A DNA stretch of 64,000 nt from JBDSKH01 sp050245915 (GTDB lineage: Bacteria; Actinomycetota; Actinomycetes; Actinomycetales; Microbacteriaceae), in contig JBFWWZ010000004.1 of NCBI GenBank assembly GCA_050245915.1, positions 41,765-105,764 on the forward strand, read 5' to 3'. Below, piece after piece: positions 43,602 through 52,232 of the stretch. The position numbers and the translations under genes were made by a program. Numbering within the stretch: position 1 is the stretch's first letter; each line of letters begins with the position of its first letter. The notes beneath the pieces are model-generated. The model was not told the origin of the DNA. It did no database searches and was given only the letters and a program-made list of their open reading frames with translations.

Positions 43602-43844
43602 ATGGCACGCCCCAACGCACGCACCAAGTCCCCGGCCCCCGAGGCGCGTACGGGCGACGACACCCCGAACCCGGTGTGGTTCAAGCCGGTGATGTTCGGT
43701 TTCATGCTGATCGGGCTGATCTGGATCATCGTCTTCTATCTGAGCCAGGGGTCGCTGCCGATCCCGAGCATCCAGAGCTGGAACATCCTGATCGGCTTCG
43801 GGATCATGTTCATCGGCTTCCTGATGACGACCCGCTGGCGCTGA
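43602..43844 (+). CDS. crgA: Cell division protein CrgA
   Basis: 80 residues. A hydrophilic start (MARPNARTKSPAPEARTGDDTPNPVWFKPVM) is followed by two transmembrane helices (FGFMLIGLIWIIVFYLSQG and WNILIGFGIMFIGFLMTTRWR). This is the full CrgA layout, with the conserved NPVWFKPVM. It coordinates FtsZ, FtsI and wall enzymes at the septum. Divergent from srtE. Confidence 0.93.
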   Translation: MARPNARTKSPAPEARTGDDTPNPVWFKPVMFGFMLIGLIWIIVFYLSQGSLPIPSIQSWNILIGFGIMFIGFLMTTRWR

Positions 43845-43865
43845 TCTCGACAGGCTCGATCACCG
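43843..43865. repeat. REP-like element, copy at the crgA 3' end
   Basis: Contains TCTCGACAGGCTCGATCACC, identical over about 23 bp to the sequence at 54236-54258 between two tRNA genes. Overlaps the crgA stop codon. Confidence 0.75.
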
Positions 43866-43883
43866 GAATTACACCGCTGTCAT

Positions 43884-43902
43884 TCATCCACACTGTGGAT
43901 GA
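43884..43902. repeat. Palindrome of two head-to-head TCATCCACA sites
   Basis: TCATCCACA, one C, TGTGGATGA. Each arm differs from the DnaA box TTATCCACA at one base. It lies between the convergent crgA and rhomboid genes, so it may be a terminator hairpin or a DnaA-binding pair. Confidence 0.55.
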
Positions 43903-43917
43903 GCCTGTGCACTCCGG

Positions 43918-44799
43918 TCAGAAGTAGACCGCGGGCGCGCTGAGCAGGTAGACGCCGAACAGCACCAGCAACCCGATGCCGACACCGGCGACCGCGGCGA
44001 TCTGACGTGTCCGCTGTTCCTGACGCCGGGTCCGCACGAAGATCGCGCCGATCAGGAATCCGATCACCAGACCGCCGACGTGCGCCTGCCAGGCGATCCC
44101 CCCGACGAAGAACGGCAGCGCCAGGTTGATCACCAGCAGCACCAGCAGCTGCCGGACGTCGACCCCCATCGCCTTGCGCATCGCGAACACAGCGCCGAGC
44201 AGCGCGAAGACCGCGCCCGATGCCCCGAGCGACCCGGCCAGCGCGTTCTCGCGGCTGCCGTCGAAGAAGATCCAGACCTCGACGGCCGTGAGCACGCCGA
44301 GCGAGCCGCCGAGCGCGCCGATCAGGTAGAGGGCGAGGAACCGCGCGTGCCCGAGGAAGGACTCCAGTGCGGGACCGAACACGTACAGCGCGTACATGTT
44401 GAGCAGCAGGTGCAGGATGATCGTGCCCGGCGAGTGCAGGAACGCGGACGTGATGAGGCGCCAGGGTTCCGATCCGATCGAGTACGGGTACAGGAACCAG
44501 GCCGCCGTGAGCGCCTGCCCGGTGATCCACTGCAGCGCGTAGACGACGACGTTCAGCGCGATGAGCACATAGGTGACGACGGCGCCCCCGCGCGGACGGA
44601 GGGCCTGGACCCACCCGGGGGTGCGTCCGGCCGTGCTCGCGTGGCCCTCGCGCACGCACTCGGGGCACTGCACCCCGACCGCCGCCTGGGTCTGGCACTG
44701 CGTGCAGATCGGCCGGTCGCAGCGCTGGCACCGGATGTAGGTCTCGCGATCCGGGTGCCGGTAGCAGCGCGGCGCCTCGTCCGTCTCCGCCTCGGTCAT
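43918..44799 (-). CDS. Rhomboid family intramembrane serine protease
   Basis: 293 residues. The N-terminus is a B-box-like zinc ribbon (CYRHPDRETYIRCQRCDRPICTQCQTQAAVGVQCPEC). Six or seven helices follow with HLLLNMYALYVFGPALE, the catalytic serine motif GSLGASGAVFALLG and the catalytic histidine in AWQAHVGGLVIGFLIGA. It cleaves transmembrane substrates. Its start overlaps the stop of a related protein that has lost these residues. Confidence 0.93.
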   Translation of the reverse strand: MTEAETDEAPRCYRHPDRETYIRCQRCDRPICTQCQTQAAVGVQCPECVREGHASTAGRTPGWVQALRPRGGAVVTYVLIALNVVVYALQWITGQALTAAWFLYPYSIGSEPWRLITSAFLHSPGTIILHLLLNMYALYVFGPALESFLGHARFLALYLIGALGGSLGVLTAVEVWIFFDGSRENALAGSLGASGAVFALLGAVFAMRKAMGVDVRQLLVLLVINLALPFFVGGIAWQAHVGGLVIGFLIGAIFVRTRRQEQRTRQIAAVAGVGIGLLVLFGVYLLSAPAVYF

Positions 44800-45707
44800 G
44801 TGAGGGGCGAGATGACGGTGGCGCTGAGGATCGCGAGAGCGATCAGCACGCCCAGCCCGGCGGCGATCAGCAGGTACGGGGTTGACGGACGGGACCGGGG
44901 CCGGTCGTCGAAACGGCGCAGCAGCAGGATGGTGCCGATGCCGCCGGCCGCACCGCCGATGACGGCGATGATGTTGCCGAAGAACAGGCTGAAGAGGAAC
45001 CAGATCGCCATGGTGATCAGGAGCCGGTTGCGCACCATGGGCTGGTCCCACACCACGATCAGGTAGGCGCCGAAGATGCCCCACACCGGGCCGATCAGGC
45101 CGATCGATGAGCCGAGCGCGATCCCGCAGAGCGCCGCCGCCGCGACCCCCGAGACGAGCAGGACGATCGCGTAGCGACGCCAGCCGAGGAACCGCTCGGC
45201 GCCCCACCCGATCCAGACGAAGATCGCGATCCCGAGCAGCACGCTGAGGATGTAGGTCGACCCGATGGACGGGTAGCTGATCGAGGTCGTCGCATAACGC
45301 CACAGCTGCACGGCATCCTGCGGGCGCTGCACGAGCACGTCGAAGATCGCGCCGCCGATGACGGTGCTCGCGGAGGCGAAGAACCCGGCGATCCAGAGCA
45401 CGAGGGCCGTGCCGGCGATGCCGATCGTGATGACGGGACGAGTCGCCGCATCCACGCGCTGTGCCACCGCGCGCCGCCGCATCCCGGTCTTCTTCGCTCG
45501 CGCTGCCGGTCGCGGCGCGGACGCGGGCTCCCAGCGCACCGAGCCGCCCGTCTCGCGCACGCAGTCGGGGCACCGCACGCCGGCCGGCGTCAGGATCTGG
45601 CACTCCGGGCAGATGGTGCGCCCGCAGCGCTCGCAGAGCGTCCAGCTCGTGCGATCGGGATGCCGGTAGCAGACCGACGGATCGGTCTCGGCCGGGGTGG
45701 CGGGCAC
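44796..45707 (-). CDS. Rhomboid-like protein lacking the catalytic motif
   Basis: 303 residues with the same layout as its neighbour: zinc ribbon CYRHPDRTSWTLCERCGRTICPECQILTPAGVRCPDC, then about seven helices. Where the protease has GASG this protein has LIGPVWGIFGAYLIVVW, with no serine, and there is no histidine in the final helices. It is therefore a probable pseudoprotease, perhaps a substrate-binding or regulatory partner. Translationally coupled to the active gene downstream. Confidence 0.82.
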   Translation of the reverse strand: MPATPAETDPSVCYRHPDRTSWTLCERCGRTICPECQILTPAGVRCPDCVRETGGSVRWEPASAPRPAARAKKTGMRRRAVAQRVDAATRPVITIGIAGTALVLWIAGFFASASTVIGGAIFDVLVQRPQDAVQLWRYATTSISYPSIGSTYILSVLLGIAIFVWIGWGAERFLGWRRYAIVLLVSGVAAAALCGIALGSSIGLIGPVWGIFGAYLIVVWDQPMVRNRLLITMAIWFLFSLFFGNIIAVIGGAAGGIGTILLLRRFDDRPRSRPSTPYLLIAAGLGVLIALAILSATVISPLT

Positions 45708-45717
45708 CGAGCGGTCG

Positions 45718-46257
45718 CTACTTCTCGACGACGTCGATGCCGGTGATGACCACGTCGGTCAGCGGCTTGTCGCGCCCGTCGGTCGGAACCGCCTCGATCG
45801 CGTCCACCACCCGCTTCGACTCGTCGTCGGCGACCTCGCCGAAGATGGTGTGCTTGCCCTGCAGGTGTGGGGTCGGCACGGTGGTGATGAAGAACTGGGA
45901 GCCGTTCGTGCCCTTGCCTGCCTGGATGCCGGCGTTGGCCATCGCGAGCAGGTACGGACGGTCGAACACCAGCTCGCCGTGGATCTCGTCGTCGAACTGG
46001 TAGCCGGGGCCGCCGAATCCCTGACCGAGCGGGTCACCGCCCTGCAGCATGAAGTCCTTGATGATCCGGTGGAAGATGACGCCGTCGTACAGCGGCCCGG
46101 TCTGAGGCTCGCCGGTCGCGGGATGGGTCCAGGCCTGCGTGCCGGTGGCGAGGCCGATGAAGTTCGCGACGGTCTTCGGCGCGTGGTGGCCGAACAGTTC
46201 GACGCGGATGTCGCCGAGAGTGGTGTGCAACGTGGCGACAGCGGTGGAAACGGTCAT
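45718..46257 (-). CDS. Cyclophilin-type peptidyl-prolyl isomerase
   Basis: 179 residues, cytosolic. Motifs: TTLGDIRVELFGHHAPKTVANFIGLA, GVIFHRIIKDFMLQGGDP with the catalytic arginine, and MANAGIQAGKGTNGSQFFIT, HTIFGEV. The ATG giving MTVSTAV matches family N-termini; an upstream ATG is less likely. Commonly found in this oriC-near region in actinobacteria. Confidence 0.95.
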   Translation of the reverse strand: MTVSTAVATLHTTLGDIRVELFGHHAPKTVANFIGLATGTQAWTHPATGEPQTGPLYDGVIFHRIIKDFMLQGGDPLGQGFGGPGYQFDDEIHGELVFDRPYLLAMANAGIQAGKGTNGSQFFITTVPTPHLQGKHTIFGEVADDESKRVVDAIEAVPTDGRDKPLTDVVITGIDVVEK

Positions 46258-46383
46258 GGGAGCGATTCTGTCATGTACCGCGTGCGGCATGCTTCCCAGC
46301 CAGCACGCAGGCGCAAGAGGTTGCGTGGCCGACCCGCTCTGGCAGGATGGGAGGGTTCGCCGAACCAGCAGACGGAGGTCGAC

Positions 46384-46950
46384 ATGGGACTGTCACGCAA
46401 GCGTCAGCGAGAGTTGAAGCGACTGAAGCGCAGCGCCGAAGACCTGTGGGACGAGCAGCGCGACGCCATCGAGCACGCCAGTGCCGTGCTGCGCGACGCC
46501 CGCCGTCAGGCGGCGAACTATGCGCGTGAAGAGGTCGGCCCGCGCATCCGCGACACCTACGAAGACCGGGTGCGCCCGGCGGTGCGCGAAGGCGTCCGGG
46601 CCGGGCGCCAGGCGGCATCCTGGGGCGGCGATCGGCTGCGCGACGACATCGTGCCGGCGATCACCGGCGCCCTCGGTTCCGCGCTGGCGATGCTCGAGGC
46701 GGCGAAAGACCCGCGGGTCCGGGACGTCGTGCGCCGGGTCGCGGGGGCTGGCGAGCGTGCCGGGGTGGTCACCATGCCGAAGAAGTCCGCGGGACCCGGC
46801 CGCTACATCCTGATCGGTCTGGGCGTCGTCGCCGCGGCCGGCGTCGCCTACGCGGCCTGGCAGACCCTGCGCGCGGACGATGACCTGTGGATCGAGGAGC
46901 TCGACGAGATCGGCGCCGCCGACGTGGACGCGGCGGACGACGAATCCTGA
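46384..46950 (+). CDS. Hypothetical protein with long charged helices and a C-terminal membrane anchor
   Basis: 188 residues. The N-terminal two thirds are rich in Arg, Ala, Glu and Asp and look like extended amphipathic helices (LWDEQRDAIEHASAVLRDARRQAANYAREEVGPRIRD). A transmembrane helix follows (YILIGLGVVAAAGVAYAAWQTL) and the end is acidic (DDDLWIEELDEIGAADVDAADDES). Its TGA overlaps the ATG of the lipoprotein gene (TGATG). Function unknown. Confidence 0.75.
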   Translation: MGLSRKRQRELKRLKRSAEDLWDEQRDAIEHASAVLRDARRQAANYAREEVGPRIRDTYEDRVRPAVREGVRAGRQAASWGGDRLRDDIVPAITGALGSALAMLEAAKDPRVRDVVRRVAGAGERAGVVTMPKKSAGPGRYILIGLGVVAAAGVAYAAWQTLRADDDLWIEELDEIGAADVDAADDES

Positions 46951-47786
46951 TGCGCCGCAGCTCCGTCGCGATCGGCGCGGCCGGCCTCCTGCTGCTCTCG
47001 GGCTGCTCGGCTTTGCCGGCGAGCTCGAACTCGCCCAGCCCGTCATCGTCGGCGTCGCCGAGCGCGGGTCCGGTCGGACCGGCCGTCGGGGATGTCGTCC
47101 CGCGGGAGTCGGTCACCGACGAGCTCGGCACCTACCTGCACGTCACGCTCGACCCGGCATCCGCTCTGGCGACCCAGGTCGACCCTCAGACGCTGGACTC
47201 ATCGATCGAGGGGTCGTCGTGGGACGACGCCGCTCTGCTCGAGGCCCAGCGGTTCGTCGGCACCTTCGTCGCCGAGCAGGTCATCGACTCGAGCGCACTC
47301 GACCGCGACCTGGCCGGCTGGCAGGAGTGGGAGGCCGCGAACGCGGAGCGCTTCTTCGGCCCCGAGGTCGAAGGTCAGCTGTCGAAGCCGGAGAACGGCT
47401 CCGACCGGCCCACCCCGATCTTCAACGACCCCGACGATTTCACCCCCCGGCTGGTCCGCGACGGGCTCGCACGCCTCGATGACGCGGAGATCGTCGTCAC
47501 CGGCATCGAGAACCAGCCGCGCGAGGGTGGCGAGTGGCTGAGCGTCTCGGGCACCGCTGACGTCGCGTACCGGGTCACCGATGAGGAGGCGATCGCCGCT
47601 CTGGAGCTGCAGGGCTACGACCCGGGGTCGATCGCCGGCTTCCCTGCGCTCTCCGACGGCGAGGACGGGCACTACCTGGTCCGCATGGACTGGACGTACA
47701 AGGTCGAGCGCACCGGCTCCGGCTGGATCATCCGCGCCTACGATTTCACCTGGGACGCGAACCTCGAAGGCGTCTCGCAGGCCTAG
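46950..47786 (+). CDS. Lipoprotein of unknown function
   Basis: 278 residues. Signal peptide and lipobox are AIGAAGLLLLSGCS, with Cys at about residue 19, then a low-complexity Ser/Pro linker (SNSPSPSSSASPSAGP). The soluble domain includes RYVGTF-like helices and a beta-rich end (VRMDWTYKVERTGSGWIIRAYDFTW). Co-transcribed with the preceding membrane protein. Confidence 0.82.
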   Translation: MRRSSVAIGAAGLLLLSGCSALPASSNSPSPSSSASPSAGPVGPAVGDVVPRESVTDELGTYLHVTLDPASALATQVDPQTLDSSIEGSSWDDAALLEAQRFVGTFVAEQVIDSSALDRDLAGWQEWEAANAERFFGPEVEGQLSKPENGSDRPTPIFNDPDDFTPRLVRDGLARLDDAEIVVTGIENQPREGGEWLSVSGTADVAYRVTDEEAIAALELQGYDPGSIAGFPALSDGEDGHYLVRMDWTYKVERTGSGWIIRAYDFTWDANLEGVSQA

Positions 47787-47805
47787 CGGTGATAGGCTTT
47801 CTTGC

Positions 47806-47821
47806 TTCCGGTTTCCCGGAA
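47806..47821. terminator. Small hairpin after the lipoprotein gene
   Basis: TTCCGG-TTTC-CCGGAA, perfect 6-bp stem, 20 bp past the stop codon and 25 bp before the next start. Could end the lipoprotein transcript or act in the leader of the glycopolymer cluster. Confidence 0.45.
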
Positions 47822-47845
47822 CCTGCACTCATCCGAGGACGCCGC

Positions 47846-49033
47846 ATGACCACCGACGTACTGCTGATTTCGGAGGCCCGGATTGCCACCGTCCAGCTGC
47901 TCGAACGGGTCCTCGCGCACCTCGCCCGTACCACGGACCTGACCACGCGCAGCCGACTGCTCGATGAGCTCCGCCCCGACGACATCACGGCGCAGACCTA
48001 TCCGCTGCTGGTCCGCACCATCGACCCCGATGCCTACGCGCTCACCCGCACGTTCCGGCGCACGGGCGTCGGATACGGGTTCTACCTCGACGACAACTTC
48101 TGGCTGCTGGATCCGGCGACCGAGCTCGGTCGGCATTACGCGGCCCCCGCGCGGCGGCGCATCCTCGAGGCCGTCGTCCGGAACGCCTCCACCGTGATCG
48201 CGTCGACACCGCTGCTGCAGTCGTACCTCGCCACGCGCAACCCGAACGTCATCCAGCTGGACTCGTTCTTCGACTTCACCCTGATCCCCCGGCTCCCCGC
48301 CGCACCCTCCGGCCGGCGGCGCCTGCGGGGCGGCTTCGCGGCGAGCGCCGACCGGGTGCAGGATCTGCGACCGGTGATCGGCGACGTGATCGGGGTGCTC
48401 GACGAGCACGACAACGTCGAGTTCGAGTTCATCGGGGTCGACGACGACGAGTTGCCAGACCATCCGCGCATCCGCACCTTCCCCTACCGCACGTCGTACC
48501 GCGACTACATCGAGTTCCAGCGCTCACGCCGCTGGGATTTCGGCCTCGCGCCGCTCGGCACCGCCGCGTCGAACCTCTACAAGACGGACAACAAGTTCCG
48601 CGAGTACGCGGCGCAGGGGATCCCCGGGATCTACGAGGACGCCCCGCCGTACGCGTCGGTGCGCGACGGTGCGACCGGGTTGCTGGCCGGGACGTCGCGG
48701 ACCTGGAAGGACGCCATCCACCTGTACGTGACCGACTCGGCCCTGCGCGCACGGGTCCGCAGGGAGGCGCGCGCGGACGCCGAGGCCCGGAGCGCGCTCG
48801 AGACCGTGGCGCCCCAGTGGCAGCGGTTCTTCGAGCAGGCGCCGCCGCTGACCGACCGGCAGGTGCGGCAGGTGCGGGCGGCGATCCGGCGCCGGTCCAC
48901 GTTCGTCGCCCGGACCGCCCGGCAGATCCGGGCGCTCACGTCGTACGGGCGCGAGCAGCTGTCGGAGACCGGAATCGGTCCGACCGCCGCGCGCACCACG
49001 CGATTCCTGTGGAAGAAGGTGACCGGCCGATGA
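47846..49033 (+). CDS. Glycosyltransferase-like protein (GT-B fold)
   Basis: 395 residues. The N-terminal part DVLLISEARIATVQLLERVLAHLAR is Rossmann-like. The C-terminal donor-site region is RWDFGLAPLGTAASNLYKTDNKFREYAAQGIPGIYEDAPPYASVRDGATGLLA, as in GT4-type transferases. First gene of a glycopolymer cluster; ATGA overlap with the permease. Probably adds a sugar or polyol phosphate to a surface polymer. Confidence 0.75.
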   Translation: MTTDVLLISEARIATVQLLERVLAHLARTTDLTTRSRLLDELRPDDITAQTYPLLVRTIDPDAYALTRTFRRTGVGYGFYLDDNFWLLDPATELGRHYAAPARRRILEAVVRNASTVIASTPLLQSYLATRNPNVIQLDSFFDFTLIPRLPAAPSGRRRLRGGFAASADRVQDLRPVIGDVIGVLDEHDNVEFEFIGVDDDELPDHPRIRTFPYRTSYRDYIEFQRSRRWDFGLAPLGTAASNLYKTDNKFREYAAQGIPGIYEDAPPYASVRDGATGLLAGTSRTWKDAIHLYVTDSALRARVRREARADAEARSALETVAPQWQRFFEQAPPLTDRQVRQVRAAIRRRSTFVARTARQIRALTSYGREQLSETGIGPTAARTTRFLWKKVTGR

Positions 49034-49809
49034 GCGGGGGAGCGCTCGCCGCAGCCGGGCGCGGCATCCGCCTCAGCTTCTTCCTCGGCTGGCAGGATGT
49101 GCGCCTGATGTACCGCCGCAGCGTGCTGGGGCAATTCTGGATCACCCTCTCGATGGCGGTCACGTTCGCGGCCATCGGCGTCGTGTTCGGTCTGATCTTC
49201 CGGTCGCCGATCGTCGAGTACCTCCCGTTCCTCGGCTGTGGCCTGGTGTTCTTCAGCTTCCTCAGCCTGATCCTCACCGATGGCGCGCAGGCGTTCATCT
49301 CCGCGGAGACGTTCCTGCGCCAGCTCCCGTTGTCGCCCCTGATCTTCTTCCTGCGCAGCATCTGGAAGACGTTCTTCGTTCTGCTGCACAACGCGGTGGC
49401 GCTGGCGATCCTGCTCCTGATCCTCCCGCAAGGCCTGTCGCCCGCGGTGCTGCTCGTCGTCCCCGGCGTGCTGATCGCCGGGATCGGAATGGCGGGCCTC
49501 GCCCTGGCGCTGGCGATGCTCGCGACCCGCTACCGTGACGTGCCGCCGATCGTCGCCGCCGTCGTGCAGGTCAGCTTCTACCTCACCCCGATCGTGTGGC
49601 TGCCGTCGGCGGTGCCGTCGCCCGCGCGGGAGGTCCTGCTCGGGGTGAACCCGTTCTACCCGCTGCTCGAGATCATGCGGCAACCGCTGCTCGACACCGT
49701 TCCCGCCCCCGGCATCTGGCTGACCGCCCTCGGCCTCTCCGCGTTCTTCGTGCTCATCGGGCTCGCCTCGTACGCCTGGAAGCGGCGCCAGCTTCCGTTC
49801 TGGGTGTGA
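49030..49809 (+). CDS. Polysaccharide ABC exporter permease (Wzm-like)
   Basis: 259 residues with six hydrophobic helices. It begins with the ABC-2 pattern LGWQDVRLMYRRSVLGQFWITLSMAVTF and carries TRYRDVPPIVAAVVQVSFYLTPIVW, typical of O-antigen and teichoic acid permeases. It pairs with the ATPase starting 4 bp downstream to move an undecaprenyl-linked polymer across the membrane. Confidence 0.9.
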   Translation: MSGGALAAAGRGIRLSFFLGWQDVRLMYRRSVLGQFWITLSMAVTFAAIGVVFGLIFRSPIVEYLPFLGCGLVFFSFLSLILTDGAQAFISAETFLRQLPLSPLIFFLRSIWKTFFVLLHNAVALAILLLILPQGLSPAVLLVVPGVLIAGIGMAGLALALAMLATRYRDVPPIVAAVVQVSFYLTPIVWLPSAVPSPAREVLLGVNPFYPLLEIMRQPLLDTVPAPGIWLTALGLSAFFVLIGLASYAWKRRQLPFWV

Positions 49810-49813
49810 CGCG

Positions 49814-50590
49814 ATGACCCACATCCGGCTCACCGACGTGTCCGTGGACTACCCCGTCCTCAGCGCCTCGTCCCGCAAGCTGACACGGCAGATCATGCGG
49901 ATCGCGACCGGCGGCCAGCTCGACCGGGACGAGTCGGGCCGGGTCACGGTGCGTGCGCTCGACGGCATCACCGCGAACCTCGAGGACGGCGATCGGGTGG
50001 GGCTGATCGGTCACAACGGGTCGGGCAAGTCGACGCTGCTCAAGGTGCTCGGCGGCATCTACTGGCCGACGACCGGCACGATCTCGCGCGAGGGCGTCGT
50101 CGGGTCGCTTCTCGACATCAGCCTCGGCATGTCGATGGATGCCACCGGCCGCGAGAACATCTACCTGCGCGGCGCGCTTCAGGGCCTGTCCCGTCGTGAG
50201 GTCGACGCTCTGCTTCCGGGGATCATCGAGTTCTCCGAGCTCGGCGACTTCATCGAACTTCCGATGCGCACCTACTCGTCGGGCATGCTTCTGCGGCTGG
50301 GGTTCTCGGTGTCGACGGTGCTGTCGCCCGACATCCTGCTGATGGACGAGTGGCTCGCTGTCGGCGACGAGGCGTTCCAGGCGAAGGCCGAGCAGCGGCT
50401 GCATGAGGTCGTCTCGCGGACCGCGGTTCTCGTGATCGCCAGTCACTCCCCTACTCTGATCAAGAACCAGTGCAACCGAGTCCTGTACCTGGACCACGGC
50501 CGGCTCATTGCAGACGGCACTCCCGACGAGGTCCTCCCGCTCTACTTCTCGAGCCCGCCGGCTGCGGAGACGGATGGAGGCCCCCTGTGA
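49814..50590 (+). CDS. Polysaccharide ABC exporter ATP-binding protein (Wzt-like)
   Basis: 258 residues. Walker A GHNGSGKST, then GSLLDISLGMSMDATGRENIYLRGALQGLSRREVDALLPGIIEFSELGDFIELPMRTYSSGMLLRLGFSVS (family-typical helical and signature region) and Walker B PDILLMDEWLAVGD. It lacks the C-terminal carbohydrate-binding domain of some Wzt proteins, so substrate choice must lie elsewhere. Confidence 0.92.
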   Translation: MTHIRLTDVSVDYPVLSASSRKLTRQIMRIATGGQLDRDESGRVTVRALDGITANLEDGDRVGLIGHNGSGKSTLLKVLGGIYWPTTGTISREGVVGSLLDISLGMSMDATGRENIYLRGALQGLSRREVDALLPGIIEFSELGDFIELPMRTYSSGMLLRLGFSVSTVLSPDILLMDEWLAVGDEAFQAKAEQRLHEVVSRTAVLVIASHSPTLIKNQCNRVLYLDHGRLIADGTPDEVLPLYFSSPPAAETDGGPL

Positions 50591-51735
50591 GTTCGAGCAC
50601 CCCGCACGATCCGATCCAGCTCTTCGTGCCCAAGTTCCGGGTGGATGAGGCGCTGGAGGCGATCCGCGACTGCCTCGAGAAGGGCTGGACCGGCCTCGGC
50701 TACAAGACCGTCGAGATCGAGGACGCCTGGAAGCAATACACCGACCTGCCCCACGCGCTGTTCCTCAACAGCAACACATCCGGCCTGCACCTCGCGCTCG
50801 AGGTCCTCAAGCGGCGGCACGGCTGGCAGGACGGCGACGAGGTCATCACCACGCCGCTCACCTTCGTGTCGACGAACCACGTCATCCTGCACAGCGGTCT
50901 CACCCCCGTGTTCGCCGACGTCGACGAGTACCTCTGCATCGACCCGCAGTCGCTGACAGATTCCCTCACCGAACGCACGCGGGCGGTCATGTTCGTCGGG
51001 ATCGGCGGCAACGTCGGCCGCTACGACGAGGTGCTGCGCATCTGCCGCAGCCGGGGGATCAAGGTGATCCTCGACGCCGCGCACATGACCGGCACCCGCG
51101 TAGACGGCCGGCATGTCGGCCACGACGCCGATGCCGCCGTGTTCAGCTTCCAGGCGGTGAAGAACCTGCCGACGGGCGATTCGGGCATGGTCTGCTTCGC
51201 CGACGTCGAGGACGACGCGACCGCCCGCCGGATGTCGTGGCTGGGCATCAGCAAAGACACCTACGCGCGCACCCACGGCGGCGGCGCCTACAAGTGGATG
51301 TACGATGTCGACGAGCTCGGGTTCAAATACAACGGCAACTCGGTGATGGCGGCGCTGGCCCTGGTCGCGCTCAAGTACGTGGACGAGGACAACGCGGAGC
51401 GCCGCCGCATCTGCGCGCTCTACGACGGGCTGTTCGACGGGGCGGCCGGTATCGAGCCGGTGCGCATGGCGCCCGGATGCGAGCCGTCCCGTCACCTGTA
51501 CCAGGTGCGGGTCGCCGACCGCGACACCGTGGTCGCCCGGCTGAACGACCACGGCATCTACCCGGGCGTCCACTACCGCGACAACTCGGAGTACCGGGTC
51601 TACGCCCCGTACCACAGCACCGCCGAGCGTGCGCGCGACGCCAGCGACTCGCTGATCTCGCTCCCGCTGCACCTGTTCCTCACCGATGACGACGTCCGGC
51701 GGGTGGCTGCGACGCTGATCGGCCTGGTCGCATGA
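50587..51735 (+). CDS. DegT/DnrJ/EryC1-type sugar aminotransferase
   Basis: 382 residues from GTG, which overlaps the ATPase stop. PLP enzyme: LFLNSNTSGLHLALEVL, VITTPLTFVSTNHVILHSG, ILDAAHMTG, and the PLP lysine in FSFQAVKNLPTGDSGM. The C-terminal region GIYPGVHYRDNSEYRVYAPY is typical. It converts a nucleotide-linked keto sugar to an amino sugar. With the following acetyltransferase it probably makes an N-acylated amino sugar for the exported polymer. Confidence 0.92.
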   Translation: MSSSTPHDPIQLFVPKFRVDEALEAIRDCLEKGWTGLGYKTVEIEDAWKQYTDLPHALFLNSNTSGLHLALEVLKRRHGWQDGDEVITTPLTFVSTNHVILHSGLTPVFADVDEYLCIDPQSLTDSLTERTRAVMFVGIGGNVGRYDEVLRICRSRGIKVILDAAHMTGTRVDGRHVGHDADAAVFSFQAVKNLPTGDSGMVCFADVEDDATARRMSWLGISKDTYARTHGGGAYKWMYDVDELGFKYNGNSVMAALALVALKYVDEDNAERRRICALYDGLFDGAAGIEPVRMAPGCEPSRHLYQVRVADRDTVVARLNDHGIYPGVHYRDNSEYRVYAPYHSTAERARDASDSLISLPLHLFLTDDDVRRVAATLIGLVA

Positions 51736-52232
51736 CCCGGAAAGCCATCGCGCCGGTGGTCGATGGCGACGCCATGCTGCGGCTGCTCGAGCACGCCGAC
51801 CTGGCGGACACGATGCGCTGGCGCAACCACGCCGACAGCCGCCGCTGGTTCCACACCTCGGACCCGATCTCCGGGGAACAGCACCGCGCGTGGTTCGACG
51901 CGTACCTGCAGCGAGCCGACGACTACGTCTTCGTGCTCGAGATCGACGGCACCCGGGTCGCGCAGGCGTCGCTGTACGACGTCGACGCGACGTCGGCGGA
52001 GTTCGGGCGCCTGCTGGTCGATCCGGCGCGGCGCGGCGCGGGTGTATCGCACCGCGCGATCGCCCTGTGCCTGCGCGTCGCGGACGACTCCCTGCGGCTG
52101 AAGCGCGTGCACCTCGAGGTGAAGCGCGCCAACACGCGCGCCATCCGGGCCTACGCGAATGCGGGGTTCCGGGATGTCGCGCGACCCGCCCGCGCCGCGG
52201 ACAGCATCGTGATGGAGCGTCGGGTCCCGTGA
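51732..52232 (+). CDS. GNAT N-acetyltransferase
   Basis: 166 residues, RimJ/RimL-like. The acetyl-CoA loop is GRLLVDPARRGAGVSHRAIALCLRVA, followed by RVHLEVKRANTRAIRAYANAGF, the family C-terminal motif. Coupled to the aminotransferase by overlap, so acetylation of the new sugar amine is the likely role (inference). Confidence 0.85.
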   Translation: MTRKAIAPVVDGDAMLRLLEHADLADTMRWRNHADSRRWFHTSDPISGEQHRAWFDAYLQRADDYVFVLEIDGTRVAQASLYDVDATSAEFGRLLVDPARRGAGVSHRAIALCLRVADDSLRLKRVHLEVKRANTRAIRAYANAGFRDVARPARAADSIVMERRVP

